In this document: one piece after another, positions 44,193 to 53,395 of the stretch
Position numbering within the stretch: the first letter of the stretch is position 1
Layout of the letters: each line of letters opens with the position of its first letter
NCBI RefSeq assembly: GCF_017876155.1
Contig: NZ_JAGINP010000007.1
Coordinates: 186,001-250,000, forward strand
DNA from: Azospirillum rugosum
GTDB taxonomy: Bacteria; Pseudomonadota; Alphaproteobacteria; Azospirillales; Azospirillaceae
Length of the DNA stretch: 64,000 bases
Direction of reading: 5' to 3'
Made by a program: the position numbers and the translations under genes
The notes under the pieces: model-generated
What the model was told of the DNA's origin: nothing
Seen by the model: the letters and a program-made list of their open reading frames with translations, nothing else
The model's database searches: none

Positions 44193-44762
44193 ATGGCTCA
44201 GACCACGCATCCGCCCGGGACGGGTGCCCACGCGGCCCCCGGCGGCGAGGGGACTTCCCGCCGTGACTTCCTCTACCTCGCCACCGGAGCCGTGGGTGCC
44301 GTCGGTGTCGCCGCCGCCGCGTGGCCGTTCATCGACAGCATGAACCCGGCCGCCGACACTCTGGCGCTCGCCTCGATCGACGTGGATTTGGCCCCGGTCG
44401 CCGAAGGTCAGGCGATCACCGTGACCTGGCGCGGCAAGCCGGTCTTCGTGCGCCACCGCACGGCCAAGGAGATCGACGAGGCCAAGAAGGTCAACCTGGG
44501 CGAGCTGCGTGACCCGGCCGCCGACGACGCCCGCGTGAAGAAGCCGGAATGGCTGATCGTCATCGGCATCTGCACGCACCTCGGCTGCGTGCCGCTGGGG
44601 CAGAAGCCGACCGACCCGCGCGGCGACTACGACGGCTGGTTCTGCCCCTGCCACGGCTCGCACTACGACACCGCTGGGCGCATCCGCAAGGGTCCGGCCC
44701 CGGCCAACCTCGTCGTTCCGCAGTACGCTTTCACGAGCGATACCGCGATCCGGCTCGGCTAA
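44193..44762 (+). CDS. petA: Ubiquinol-cytochrome c reductase iron-sulfur subunit (Rieske)
   Basis: The 189 residues start with a Tat-type signal anchor ([10 protein letters not shown]) and a membrane helix, then the Rieske domain with C-T-H-L-G-C and C-P-C-H-G-S-H-Y-D, which bind the 2Fe-2S cluster. It passes electrons from ubiquinol to cytochrome c1. GAGGAG stands about 9 bases before ATG 44193. First gene of the bc1 operon. Confidence 0.95.
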   Translation: MAQTTHPPGTGAHAAPGGEGTSRRDFLYLATGAVGAVGVAAAAWPFIDSMNPAADTLALASIDVDLAPVAEGQAITVTWRGKPVFVRHRTAKEIDEAKKVNLGELRDPAADDARVKKPEWLIVIGICTHLGCVPLGQKPTDPRGDYDGWFCPCHGSHYDTAGRIRKGPAPANLVVPQYAFTSDTAIRLG

Positions 44763-44791
44763 GCGGCCCTAAAGGTTCGGGAGACCCCAAG

Positions 44792-46060
44792 ATGGCTCAG
44801 GCTCACGCCCCGCAGTTCAAGAACCCCGTCGTGAAGTGGATCGACAGCCGCCTGCCGATCTTCTCCATGCTGGATCATGAGTACAACCAGTACCCGATGC
44901 CCCGGAACGTCAACTACCTGTGGGCGTTCGGTGCGATTGCCGGCATCATGCTGGTGATCATGATCGCGACCGGCCTCGTGCTGGCCATGCAGTACGCCGC
45001 CAACACGAACATCGCCTTCGACTCGGTCGAGCGCATCATGCGCGACGTCAACTACGGCTGGCTGTTGCGCTACGTCCACGCCAACGGCGCGTCGATGTTC
45101 TTCATCGCCGTCTACATCCACATGTTCCGCGGCCTCTACTACGGCTCCTACAAGGCCCCGCGCGAAATCCTGTGGATCCTCGGCGTCCTCATCATGCTGG
45201 CGATGATGGCCACGGCCTTCATGGGCTACGTGCTGCCGTGGGGCCAGATGAGCTTCTGGGGCGCCACCGTCATCACGAACCTCTTCTCGGCCTTCCCGAT
45301 CGTCGGCGACCCGATCGTCACCTGGCTGTGGGGCGGCTTCTCGGTCGACAACCCGACGCTGAACCGCTTCTTCGCGCTGCACTTCCTGCTGCCGTTCGTG
45401 CTGTTCGCGCTGGTCATCCTGCACACCGCCGCGCTGCACGTCTCCGGCTCCAACAACCCGCTGGGCATCGACCCGAAGGGCCCGCAGGACACCGTGCCGT
45501 TCAACCCGTACGTCACGATCAAGGACGGCTTCGCGGTCGTCGTGTTCCTGATCTTCTACGCGGCCTTCGTGTTCTTCGCGCCGAACTACCTCGGCCACCC
45601 GGACAACTACATCCCGGCCAACCCGCTGGTCACCCCGGCGCACATCGTGCCGGAATGGTACTTCCTGCCCTTCTATGCGATCCTGCGCGCGATCCCGGAC
45701 AAGCTGGGCGGCGTGCTGGCCATGTTCGGCGCCATCGCGGTGCTGGCGGTCCTGCCGTGGCTCGACACCTCCAAGGTCCGCAGCTGCAAGTTCCGTCCGA
45801 TCTACCGCCAGTTCTTCTGGATCCTGGCCATCGACGCCCTGGTGCTCGGCTACGCCGGCGCCATGCCGGCCGAAGGTGTCTGGCTGATGATTGCCCGCAT
45901 CGGCACCGCCTACTACTTCTTCCACTTCCTGATCCTGCTGCCGCTGCTGGGCAAGCTGGAGCGTCCGCTGCCGCTGCCGGCCAGCATCTGCGAACCCGTT
46001 CTGAAGGGCGGCGGCCGCGTTGCCGCCGGCGCCCACGCCAAGCCGATGGAGAAGGCCTAA
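44792..46060 (+). CDS. petB: Ubiquinol-cytochrome c reductase cytochrome b subunit
   Basis: The 422-residue protein has the eight-helix cytochrome b fold with paired haem-binding His residues in L-R-Y-V-H-A-N-G and L-L-P-F-V-L... L-H-T-A, the Q-o site P-E-W-Y ([12 protein letters not shown]), and the [10 protein letters not shown] segment. It is a full-length b, so this is a bc1 and not a split b6f complex. Its TAA overlaps the next start by one base (TAATG). Confidence 0.95.
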   Translation: MAQAHAPQFKNPVVKWIDSRLPIFSMLDHEYNQYPMPRNVNYLWAFGAIAGIMLVIMIATGLVLAMQYAANTNIAFDSVERIMRDVNYGWLLRYVHANGASMFFIAVYIHMFRGLYYGSYKAPREILWILGVLIMLAMMATAFMGYVLPWGQMSFWGATVITNLFSAFPIVGDPIVTWLWGGFSVDNPTLNRFFALHFLLPFVLFALVILHTAALHVSGSNNPLGIDPKGPQDTVPFNPYVTIKDGFAVVVFLIFYAAFVFFAPNYLGHPDNYIPANPLVTPAHIVPEWYFLPFYAILRAIPDKLGGVLAMFGAIAVLAVLPWLDTSKVRSCKFRPIYRQFFWILAIDALVLGYAGAMPAEGVWLMIARIGTAYYFFHFLILLPLLGKLERPLPLPASICEPVLKGGGRVAAGAHAKPMEKA

Positions 46061-46824
46061 TGCGCGCTCTGAAGTCTGCCATTCTCTCCGCGGCTCTCGC
46101 CCTGGGCCTGGCCGGCACCGCGCAGGCGTCGGAAGGGGTGCACATCCCCGAGCAGAGCTGGCCGCACAGCGGCGTCTTCGGCACCATCGACAAGGCGTCG
46201 GCGCAGCGCGGCTTCCAGGTCTACAAGGAAGTCTGCTCGGCCTGCCACTCCATGCGCCTGGTCCCGATCCGTACGCTGGGCGGCATCGGCTTCAAGGACG
46301 ACGAGCTGAAGGCGCTGGCCGCCGGCTATGAGGTCCAGGCCGGCCCGAACGACGCGGGCGAGATGTTCATGCGTCCGGGCACCCCGGCCGACCGCTTCCC
46401 GTCGCCGTTCCCCAACGACAACGCCGCGCGTGCCGCCAACAACGGCGCCCTGCCGCCGGACCTGTCGCTGATCGCCAAGGCCCGCAAGGGCGGCGAGGAC
46501 TACCTCTACGCCTTCCTCACGGGCTTCGAGGACACCCCGCCGGAAGGCGTGACCCTGATGCCGGGCATGAACTACAACAAGGTCTTCCCGGGCCATCAGG
46601 TGGGCATGCCCAACATCCTGCAGCCGGACGGCGTCTCCTACGCCGACGGCACCAAGGCCACGGTCGACCAGCAAGCGCGGGACGTCTCCACCTTCCTGAC
46701 CTTCGCCGCGGAGCCGCACCTGGACGCGCGCAAGCAGATGGGCGTGAAGGTGATCCTGTTCCTGATCGTTCTGGCCGGCCTGATGTACGCCACCAAGCGC
46801 AAGCTCTGGAGCACGGTGCACTGA
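46060..46824 (+). CDS. petC: Cytochrome c1
   Basis: The 254-residue protein has a cleavable signal peptide (to about residue 23), the haem-binding C-S-A-C-H motif, the Met ligand region near M-P-N-I-L-Q-P-D (with P-G-M-N-Y upstream), and a C-terminal membrane anchor helix followed by K-R-K-L-W. It accepts electrons from the Rieske centre. The ATG overlaps the petB stop. Confidence 0.95.
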   Translation: MRALKSAILSAALALGLAGTAQASEGVHIPEQSWPHSGVFGTIDKASAQRGFQVYKEVCSACHSMRLVPIRTLGGIGFKDDELKALAAGYEVQAGPNDAGEMFMRPGTPADRFPSPFPNDNAARAANNGALPPDLSLIAKARKGGEDYLYAFLTGFEDTPPEGVTLMPGMNYNKVFPGHQVGMPNILQPDGVSYADGTKATVDQQARDVSTFLTFAAEPHLDARKQMGVKVILFLIVLAGLMYATKRKLWSTVH

Positions 46825-46860
46825 GCCCTCGCGGGTTTCGGTTGAGCATTTAGAGCTGGA

Positions 46861-46890
46861 CAGGGCGCCCCCGGGCGCCCTGTTCTTTTT
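46861..46890 (+). terminator. Rho-independent terminator of the bc1 operon
   Basis: CAGGGCGCCC (46861-46870) and GGGCGCCCTG (46873-46882) form a stem followed by TTCTTTTT. It lies 37 bp after petC. Confidence 0.9.
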
Positions 46891-46917
46891 CGGGGCTGTA
46901 CTTTCGGAGGGTCGGAC

Positions 46918-47469
46918 ATGGTGGACAAGCTGATCGACGAGATCGTCGATTTCTGGTTCGACGAGGCGATGAAGCCTTACTGGTTCAAGCCGTCGGCCAG
47001 CTTCGACCGCGCGGTGAGCGACACGCTGCTGCCCCATCACGAGGCCGCGGCGGCGGGCAAGCTCGACCATTGGATGGACGACGTGGACGGTTGCCTGGCG
47101 CTCTGCGTCCTGCTGGACCAGGTGCCGCGCAACGCCTTCCGCGGGTCGCCGCGCGCCTTCGCCACCGACGCCAAGGCGCTGGCGGTGGCGCGCCACGCCG
47201 TGGAGAACGGCTTCGACCTGGAGTGCAACGGGGACGAGCGGATCTTCCTCTACCTGCCCTTCGAGCACCAGGAGGATCCGGACTGCCAGCGCCTGTCCTG
47301 CGCCCTGTTCCGCGAGCGGGTCGGCGAGGCGGAGGTGGTGGATTACGCCGAACGGCACCGCGCGATCATCGAACGCTTCGGGCGCTTCCCGCACCGGAAC
47401 GCCATCCTCGGCCGCGCCAGCACGGCGGAGGAGACGGAGTTCCTGAAGGAGCCGGGCTCGGCCTTCTGA
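46918..47469 (+). CDS. DUF924 family protein
   Basis: The 183-residue all-helical protein has the DUF924 pattern: I-V-D-F-W-F-D-E near the start, L-L-D-Q-V-P-R-N-A-F-R-G near residue 64, and the L-P-F-E-H-Q-E-D segment, then F-G-R-F-P-H-R-N. Function unknown. A GGAGGG site precedes ATG 46918. It is 28 bp past the bc1 terminator and probably has its own promoter. Confidence 0.85.
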   Translation: MVDKLIDEIVDFWFDEAMKPYWFKPSASFDRAVSDTLLPHHEAAAAGKLDHWMDDVDGCLALCVLLDQVPRNAFRGSPRAFATDAKALAVARHAVENGFDLECNGDERIFLYLPFEHQEDPDCQRLSCALFRERVGEAEVVDYAERHRAIIERFGRFPHRNAILGRASTAEETEFLKEPGSAF

Positions 47470-47549
47470 CGGCGCGCCCGAATGCGCTCGTCCAACCCGA
47501 TGCGCTCGGCTATGGTCCGGTCCTCGTGACAGGCGCGGAGGAATGGCTC

Positions 47550-47954
47550 ATGGGTGTGGTGGAGCGGATCTGGGTGGCGTTCGCGGCCCTGAACGGCGCC
47601 ATGGCGGTGGGAACCGGCGCCTACGCCAGCCACGGCCTCGCCGGCGACCCGCGCGCCCAGGAGCTGTTCCGGCTGGCCGGCCAGTACCAGATGTGGCACG
47701 CGCTGGCCCTGGTCGGGCTGGTCGTCCTGGCACGCCGTGCCGGTGGCCCCGCCCGCTTTGCCCTGATGGCGGCCGGCTGGCTGTTCGTCGCGGGAATCCT
47801 GCTGTTCAGCGGAACGCTCTACGCGATCGCCCTGTCCGGGCCGCTTGCCATCGCCATGACGGCGCCGCTCGGCGGCACCGCCTTCATGCTGGGGTGGGTC
47901 GTGGTGGCCCTGGCGGCCCTGTTGTTCGGCCGCCGTTTCTTCGAGGAAGGCTGA
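47550..47954 (+). CDS. DUF423 family membrane protein
   Basis: The 134-residue protein has four membrane helices and the DUF423 marks: G-A-Y-A-S-H-G-L near residue 23, Q-Y-Q-M-W-H-A-L-A-L near 46, and L-F-S-G-T-L-Y near 85. Function unknown. A GGAGGA is positioned about 8 bases before ATG 47550. It converges with the ArsR-type gene, stops 7 bp apart. Confidence 0.85.
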   Translation: MGVVERIWVAFAALNGAMAVGTGAYASHGLAGDPRAQELFRLAGQYQMWHALALVGLVVLARRAGGPARFALMAAGWLFVAGILLFSGTLYAIALSGPLAIAMTAPLGGTAFMLGWVVVALAALLFGRRFFEEG

Positions 47955-47961
47955 CCAAGCG

Positions 47962-48324
47962 TCAGGAGGCGGGCGCCGATTCCTCGGCGGTGGGCTCCGC
48001 CGGCGTGGCCTCGTCCTGGTTGCGGGCCGACGGGGCGCAGTACAGGCCGTGCAGCGTCGCCATGACGGTCTGCGCCTCGTGCCCGTTCAGCGAATAGTAG
48101 ATGTTCTGGGCGGAACGCCGGGTGCGCACCAGCTTGTCGCGCCGCAGCCGGGCGAGGTGCTGCGACAGCGCGGACTGGCTGAGGTCGACCAAATCCTCCA
48201 ACTCGCCCACCGACTTCTCCCCCTCCGCCAGATAGCAGAGGATGAGCAGCCGGCGCTCGTTGCTCATGGCCTTCAGCAGCGTGCTGGCGCGGCGCGCGTT
48301 GCTCAGAAGATCGACCGTGTTCAT
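47962..48324 (-). CDS. BigR/SqrR-type ArsR-family persulfide-sensing repressor
   Basis: The 120-residue ArsR-family winged-helix protein has a typical recognition helix (S-Q-S-A-L-S-Q-H-L-A-R-L). Two cysteines, Cys30 in L-L-I-L-C-Y-L-A-E and Cys96 in L-Y-C-A-P, are 66 residues apart, the same spacing as the sensing pair of BigR and SqrR, which form a tetrasulfide link under sulfide stress and release DNA. The C-terminal 20 residues are a low-complexity acidic tail. ATG 48324 fits the family length; a longer frame starts at 48390. It is divergent from a TusA-like sulfurtransferase gene. Confidence 0.75.
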   Translation of the reverse strand: MNTVDLLSNARRASTLLKAMSNERRLLILCYLAEGEKSVGELEDLVDLSQSALSQHLARLRRDKLVRTRRSAQNIYYSLNGHEAQTVMATLHGLYCAPSARNQDEATPAEPTAEESAPAS

Positions 48325-48454
48325 GAAGCTACCGTCGCTGTCGGAGTCCAGGCCTGCGTTCAACCGGAATGCGCAGGTCATCCCATGCATGAATGCGCAT
48401 CGGCGTCCGCCGGCGCGTGTTCATTGCGCCCAACAGCCGGCCCGAATCATTCGT

Positions 48455-48471
48455 GTTCAATCATATTGAAC
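48455..48471. promoter_or_regulatory. Palindromic operator candidate for the ArsR-type repressor
   Basis: GTTCAAT-CAT-ATTGAAC is a perfect 17-bp palindrome in the 313-bp divergent region between the repressor and the TusA-like gene, which otherwise shows no gene. TTCAA-type palindromes are normal for ArsR/BigR operators. A GAATGCGCA direct repeat (48366, 48391) lies closer to the repressor. Confidence 0.6.
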
Positions 48472-48637
48472 GGTGGGCCGCGCTGTCTACCCGTGGATGT
48501 CCCGTAGGCGCAACTCTGTTCCCGGCGCGCGGAATGTTCTGTCGGCCCGGACTGCGGCGCCTTGTGCGCCTTGCCGATTGAGCCCGCCGCCATGCCGTCA
48601 TAGAATCGCCGCAGACAGGGTAAGGAGACAGTGACCG

Positions 48638-48877
48638 ATGACCGACCAGGGCGGCTCCCACCAGTTGGATGCCAAGGGTCTTCAGTGCCCGCTGCCGGTG
48701 CTCCGCGCGCGCAAGGCGCTCAAGGCCGTTCCGGCGGGCGGAACCCTCACCGTCGAAGCCACCGACCCGAGCGCGCCCAAGGATTTCGCCGCCTTCTGCG
48801 AAGCGACGGGCAACCGGCTGGTCGCCAGCACGGAGGAGGGCGGGGTCTACCGCTTCGTGATCGAGCGAGCCGCCTGA
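48638..48877 (+). CDS. TusA-family sulfurtransferase
   Basis: The 79-residue protein opens with the TusA strand L-D-A-K-G-L-Q and the active Cys17 in C-P-L-P, followed by the typical helix. TusA proteins carry persulfide sulfur for tRNA thiolation, molybdenum cofactor synthesis or sulfide oxidation. The divergent BigR/SqrR-type repressor suggests a role in sulfide or persulfide handling. AAGGAGA precedes ATG 48638 at a moderate distance. Confidence 0.85.
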   Translation: MTDQGGSHQLDAKGLQCPLPVLRARKALKAVPAGGTLTVEATDPSAPKDFAAFCEATGNRLVASTEEGGVYRFVIERAA

Positions 48878-49030
48878 TCCGTCAATCCCGTCGGGCGCGC
48901 AGAGGTGGTGCTCAGCACCCAAGGGGGGATGTGACGATAAGCCCCGGAATCAGCCTGTACTTTCATTAGCGAAGCGGGAACAATAGAGGCAGGAAATGCC
49001 TCGAACACGAACGAAAAAGACAGAAAAAGC

Positions 49031-49960
49031 ATGTTCACCACCCTGTTCACCCACGCCGCCTGCCTGGAACACGACACAGGGCTGGGCCATCCGGAATGCG
49101 CCGACCGTCTGCGCGCCGTGCTGGCCGCGCTCGAAACCGAAGAGTTCTACATGCTCGACCGGCAGGACGCGCCGCGCGCCACCATCGAGCAGATCGCCCG
49201 CGCGCACCCGAAGGAGCATGTGGAGAGCGTCCTGGCCATGGTGCCGGAGCACGACCACGCGGGCGTCGACGCCGACACGGTCCTGTCGCCGGGGTCGGGG
49301 GAGGCCGCGCTCCGCGCCGCGGGGGCGGTGATCGCGGCGGTGGACGTGGTGGCCACCGGCCACTCGCGCAACGCCTTCTGCGCCGTTCGGCCGCCGGGGC
49401 ACCACGCCGAATACGAGAAGGCGATGGGCTTCTGCCTGTTCAACAACGTCGCGGTCGGCGCCTACCACGCCCGCGCGGCGCACGGGCTGCAACGGGTGGC
49501 GGTGGTGGATTTCGACGTCCACCACGGCAACGGCACGCAGGACATCTTCCAGCGCGACCCGGACATGCTCTACTGCTCCACCCACCAGTCGCCACTCTAC
49601 CCGGGCACCGGCGACGCGGCGGAGCGCGGGGAATACGGCAACTGCGTCAACGCCCCGCTGCCGGCGATGGCCGGCTCGCCGGAATTCCGGCACGCGATGA
49701 CGCACATCATCCTGCCGGCCATCGACCATTTCAAACCGGACCTGCTGATGATTTCGGCCGGATTCGACGCCCATTCGCGCGATCCGCTGGCCAGCCTGCA
49801 CCTGACCGACGACGACTTCACCTGGGCCACGCGCAAGCTGGGCGACATGGCGCGCACGCACTGCGGTGCCCGAATCGTGTCGGTGCTGGAAGGCGGGTAC
49901 AATCTCCGTGCGCTGGCGTCGGCCTGCGCGGCCCATGTGCGCGAACTGATGTATTGTTGA
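49031..49960 (+). CDS. Histone deacetylase-family (acetylpolyamine/class II HDAC-like) hydrolase
   Basis: The 309-residue arginase-fold zinc hydrolase has the HDAC motifs R-P-P-G-H-H-A (catalytic His pair), D-F-D-V-H-H-G-N-G-T (zinc Asp and His) and S-A-G-F-D-A-H (second zinc Asp). Bacterial members remove acetyl groups from polyamines or proteins. The first 30 residues include H-P-E-C-A-D-R-L, typical of the family. The ribosome binding site is weak. It stands alone between the TusA-like and xseB genes. Confidence 0.9.
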   Translation: MFTTLFTHAACLEHDTGLGHPECADRLRAVLAALETEEFYMLDRQDAPRATIEQIARAHPKEHVESVLAMVPEHDHAGVDADTVLSPGSGEAALRAAGAVIAAVDVVATGHSRNAFCAVRPPGHHAEYEKAMGFCLFNNVAVGAYHARAAHGLQRVAVVDFDVHHGNGTQDIFQRDPDMLYCSTHQSPLYPGTGDAAERGEYGNCVNAPLPAMAGSPEFRHAMTHIILPAIDHFKPDLLMISAGFDAHSRDPLASLHLTDDDFTWATRKLGDMARTHCGARIVSVLEGGYNLRALASACAAHVRELMYC

Positions 49961-49980
49961 AATCGCCTGTATTGTTGAAA
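49950..49980 (+). repeat. Direct repeat TGTATTGTTGAAA at the deacetylase stop
   Basis: Two copies of TGTATTGTTGAAA (49950-49962 and 49968-49980) are 18 bases apart. The first includes the stop codon of the deacetylase-like gene. Their role is unknown; a slippage duplication is a simple explanation. Confidence 0.8.
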
Positions 49981-50115
49981 ACGGTGCGAGCTTGGCATTT
50001 CCATCCGGCTAGGCCCGTCTGTGAGCGTTCTACGCCCGCGGCGGGCCTTGCGCATTTGGGGAACGGGTCATAACTTCGGGTTTCGGCCCTCCGCGGGACC
50101 CCTTTCGGATTGACC

Positions 50116-50370
50116 ATGGCTGACCACGCAAACATTCCCCCCGACATCGCCGCCCTCAGCTTCGAGGACGCGCTCGCCGAGTTGGAACGCATCGTGCGGC
50201 AGCTCGAGGAAGGGCGCGGCAAGCTGGACGACGCCATCTCCTCCTACGAGCGCGGCACGGCGCTGAAGCGCCATTGCGAAGCGAAGCTGCGGGAAGCGCA
50301 GGCGAAAGTCGATCGAATCACCGTCGCCGCCGACGGCTCCCTCGCCACCGAACCCGCCAGGATCGACTGA
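50116..50370 (+). CDS. xseB: Exodeoxyribonuclease VII small subunit
   Basis: The 84-residue helical protein has the XseB core: S-F-E-D-A-L-A-E-L-E-R-I-V-R-Q-L-E-E-G, followed by a coiled helix with L-K-R-H-C-E-A-K-L. It forms the multimeric small subunit of exonuclease VII. ATG 50116 is used; a TTG two codons before it is possible. It is the first gene of the xseB-ispA-dxs series. Confidence 0.92.
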   Translation: MADHANIPPDIAALSFEDALAELERIVRQLEEGRGKLDDAISSYERGTALKRHCEAKLREAQAKVDRITVAADGSLATEPARID

Positions 50371-50371
50371 C

Positions 50372-51262
50372 GTGCAGACCGACTTGAAAACCGCCATGGC
50401 CACCATGGCCGAGGATGTGGAACGGGCCATTTCCCACCTGATTCCCACCACCGACCTTCCCGAATCGCGGGTTCTGGAAGCGATGCGCTACGGCTGCCTG
50501 AACGGCGGCAAGCGGCTGCGCCCCTTCCTGGTCTGCCAGTCGGCGGCGCTGTTCGGGGTCAACCCGGACTGCGCGCTGCGCGTCGCCGCAGCGGTGGAGT
50601 TCGTCCATTCCTACTCGCTGGTCCACGACGACCTGCCGGCCATGGACGATTCCGACCTGCGCCGCGGCCGCCCGACCGCCCACCGCCAGTTCGACGAGGC
50701 GACGGCGATCCTGGCCGGCGACGGGCTGCTGACCTACGCCTTCGAGGTGCTGGCCGACCCGGCCACCCACGAGGATCCGAACGTGCGCTGCCAGCTCGTC
50801 TCCGCGCTCGCCAAGGCCGCGGGGCCGCACGGCATGGTCGGCGGGCAGATGCTCGACCTGATCGCCGAGCATGAGACCTTCGACCTCGGCACGACCACGC
50901 GCCTGCAGCGGATGAAGACCGGCGACATGATCGCCTTCTCCTGCGAGGCCGGCGGCATCCTGGGCAAGGCCCCGCCGCCGCAGCGCCAAGCCCTGCGCGC
51001 CTACGCCCACGACCTCGGGCTGGCCTTCCAGATCGTCGACGACCTGCTGGACGTCGAAGGGACGGAGGCCGAGACGGGCAAGTCCGTCGGCCGCGACGCG
51101 CAAGCCGGCAAGGCGACCTTCGTGTCCATCCTCGGGCGCGACCGCGCCCGCTCGCAGGCCGCGATGCTGGCCGCCCAAGCCGTGGCACACCTGGAGATCT
51201 TCGAGGGGCGTGCCGATATTCTGAAGGCGGTCGCCGACTTCGTCGTCGCGCGCCGGTCCTGA
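50372..51262 (+). CDS. ispA: Farnesyl diphosphate synthase
   Basis: The 296-residue short-chain polyprenyl synthase has both Asp-rich motifs, D-D-L-P-A-M-D-D near residue 87 and D-D-L-L-D near 224, and G-G-K-R-L-R-P near 46 for isopentenyl diphosphate binding. It makes farnesyl diphosphate. Translation starts at GTG 50372, one base after the xseB stop. Confidence 0.93.
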   Translation: MQTDLKTAMATMAEDVERAISHLIPTTDLPESRVLEAMRYGCLNGGKRLRPFLVCQSAALFGVNPDCALRVAAAVEFVHSYSLVHDDLPAMDDSDLRRGRPTAHRQFDEATAILAGDGLLTYAFEVLADPATHEDPNVRCQLVSALAKAAGPHGMVGGQMLDLIAEHETFDLGTTTRLQRMKTGDMIAFSCEAGGILGKAPPPQRQALRAYAHDLGLAFQIVDDLLDVEGTEAETGKSVGRDAQAGKATFVSILGRDRARSQAAMLAAQAVAHLEIFEGRADILKAVADFVVARRS

Positions 51263-51280
51263 ACGGAGGACGTGCAGAAC

Positions 51281-53197
51281 GTGACCCCGACCACCAAGAC
51301 GCCGCTACTCGACCTCGTCCACACCCCCGCAGACCTGCGCGCCCTTCAGCCCGAACAGCTTCGCCAGTTCGCCGACGAACTGCGCACGGAAACCATCAGC
51401 GCGGTTTCGGTGACCGGCGGGCATCTCGGGGCCGGGCTCGGCGTCGTGGAACTGACCGTGGCGCTCCATTACGTGTTCAACACGCCGGACGACCGCCTGA
51501 TCTGGGACGTGGGGCACCAGTGCTACCCGCACAAGATCGTCACCGGGCGCCGCGACCGCATCCGCACCCTTCGCATGGGCGAGGGGCTGTCGGGCTTCAC
51601 GAAACGGTCGGAAAGCGAATATGACCCGTTCGGCGCCGGCCACAGCTCCACCTCCATCTCGGCGGGGCTGGGCATGGCGGTGGCCCGCGACCAGCTCGGC
51701 CACAAGAACCACGTGGTCGCCGTGATCGGCGACGGCGCGATGAGCGCCGGCATGGCCTATGAAGCCATGAACAACGCGGGCTCGGCGAACACGAAGCTGA
51801 TCGTCATCCTGAACGACAACGACATGTCCATCGCGCCGCCGGTCGGCGCGATGAGCGCGTACCTGTCGCGCCTGATCTCGTCGAAGCCGTACCTGTCGCT
51901 CCGCCATCTGGCCAAGGACATCGCCGACCAGCTGCCGCGCCCCCTGCGCACCGCCGCCCGCCGGGCGGAGGAGTACGCCCGCGGCATGGTGACCGGCGGC
52001 ACGCTGTTCGAGGAGATGGGCTTCTACTACATCGGCCCGATCGACGGACACAACCTGGACCACCTGCTGCCCGTCTTGCAGAACGTGCGCGACGCGGAGG
52101 ACGACAAGCCGGTCCTCATCCACGTCGTCACCAAGAAGGGCAAGGGCTACGGCCCGGCGGAGGCCTCCGCCGACAAGCTGCACGCCGTCGCCAAGTTCGA
52201 CGTCATCACCGGGACCCAGTCCAAGCCCAAGTCCAACGCCCCCAGCTACACCCGCGTCTTCGCCAACGCCCTGATCAAGGAGGCGGAGGTCGATCCGGCG
52301 GTGCTGGCCATCACGGCCGCGATGCCGTCGGGCACCGGGCTGGACCTGTTCGGCCAGCGCTTCCCCAGCCGCTGCTTCGACGTCGGCATCGCCGAGCAGC
52401 ACGCGGTCACCTTTGCCGCTGGCCTAGCGGCGGAGGGCTTCAAGCCGTTCTGCGCCATCTACTCCACCTTCCTGCAACGCGCCTACGACCAGGTGGTCCA
52501 CGACGTGGTGCTGCAACACCTGCCGGTGCGCTTCGCGCTCGACCGCGCCGGGCTGGTCGGGGCGGACGGGGCGACCCACGCCGGGGCCTTCGACGTGGCC
52601 TATCTCGGCTGCCTGCCGGACATCGTCATGATGGCGGCGGCGGACGAGCTGGAACTGATGCACATGGTCGCGACCGCCGCGACCATCGAGGACCGTGCCT
52701 CCGCGTTGCGCTACCCGCGCGGCGAGGGCGTCGGGCTGGAACTGCCGGAGCGCGGCACGGTCCTGCCGATCGGCAAGGGCCGCGTGCTTCAGGAGGGCAC
52801 CAAGGTGGCCATCCTGAGCTACGGTACGCGTCTGGCCGAGGCCATGAAGGCGGCGGCGGAACTGGGCGCGCGGGGGCTGTCGACGACGGTGGCCGACGCC
52901 CGCTTCGCCAAGCCGCTGGACGAGGATCTGGTGCGCCGGCTGGCGCTGGAGCACGAGGTGCTGATCACCATCGAGGAGGGCTCGGTCGGCGGATTCGGCA
53001 GCTTCGTGCTGCAATTCCTGGCGACCAAGGGGCTGCTCGACAACGGCCTGAAGATCCGTCCGATGGTGCTGCCGGACCGCTTCCAGGACCACGACAGCCC
53101 GGCCAAGCAGTACGAGGAGGCCGGCCTCAACGCCCGCCACATCGTCGCCACCGCGCTTCAGGCGCTGGGCATCGAGGCCACCGCCGCTCGGGCGTGA
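51281..53197 (+). CDS. dxs: 1-deoxy-D-xylulose-5-phosphate synthase
   Basis: The 638-residue thiamine-diphosphate enzyme has the metal/ThDP motif [16 protein letters not shown] near residue 150, a Pyr domain with the catalytic E-Q-H region (G-I-A-E-Q-H-A-V-T) near 373, and a transketolase C-terminal domain. It makes the first MEP-pathway intermediate. I chose GTG 51281 because GGAGGA is ten bases before it; GTG 51272 would be only one base after that site. Confidence 0.93.
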   Translation: MTPTTKTPLLDLVHTPADLRALQPEQLRQFADELRTETISAVSVTGGHLGAGLGVVELTVALHYVFNTPDDRLIWDVGHQCYPHKIVTGRRDRIRTLRMGEGLSGFTKRSESEYDPFGAGHSSTSISAGLGMAVARDQLGHKNHVVAVIGDGAMSAGMAYEAMNNAGSANTKLIVILNDNDMSIAPPVGAMSAYLSRLISSKPYLSLRHLAKDIADQLPRPLRTAARRAEEYARGMVTGGTLFEEMGFYYIGPIDGHNLDHLLPVLQNVRDAEDDKPVLIHVVTKKGKGYGPAEASADKLHAVAKFDVITGTQSKPKSNAPSYTRVFANALIKEAEVDPAVLAITAAMPSGTGLDLFGQRFPSRCFDVGIAEQHAVTFAAGLAAEGFKPFCAIYSTFLQRAYDQVVHDVVLQHLPVRFALDRAGLVGADGATHAGAFDVAYLGCLPDIVMMAAADELELMHMVATAATIEDRASALRYPRGEGVGLELPERGTVLPIGKGRVLQEGTKVAILSYGTRLAEAMKAAAELGARGLSTTVADARFAKPLDEDLVRRLALEHEVLITIEEGSVGGFGSFVLQFLATKGLLDNGLKIRPMVLPDRFQDHDSPAKQYEEAGLNARHIVATALQALGIEATAARA

Positions 53198-53395
53198 GCG
53201 GCGTTCCATCTGGCAGAGGATCGGTAGGAAGTGAACCGGGCGCCCGTCACCCGAGCGGTGGCGGGCGTCGGTGCCCTGTACGAAGGGCCTACCCCCATTT
53301 GAATAGCGCGCGGGGGGGTTCTTTCACTGGTGCGGCCGTTTCCTCTGTCTTACAATTCGAAAACAATAGAAAATTAACGAATTTCGCGGGGTCTG

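Noticed and set aside
44193-46824. Cytochrome b6f reading of the petABC genes
   Set aside because: Cytochrome b is full length and fused, and the third gene is cytochrome c1, so this is a bc1 complex.
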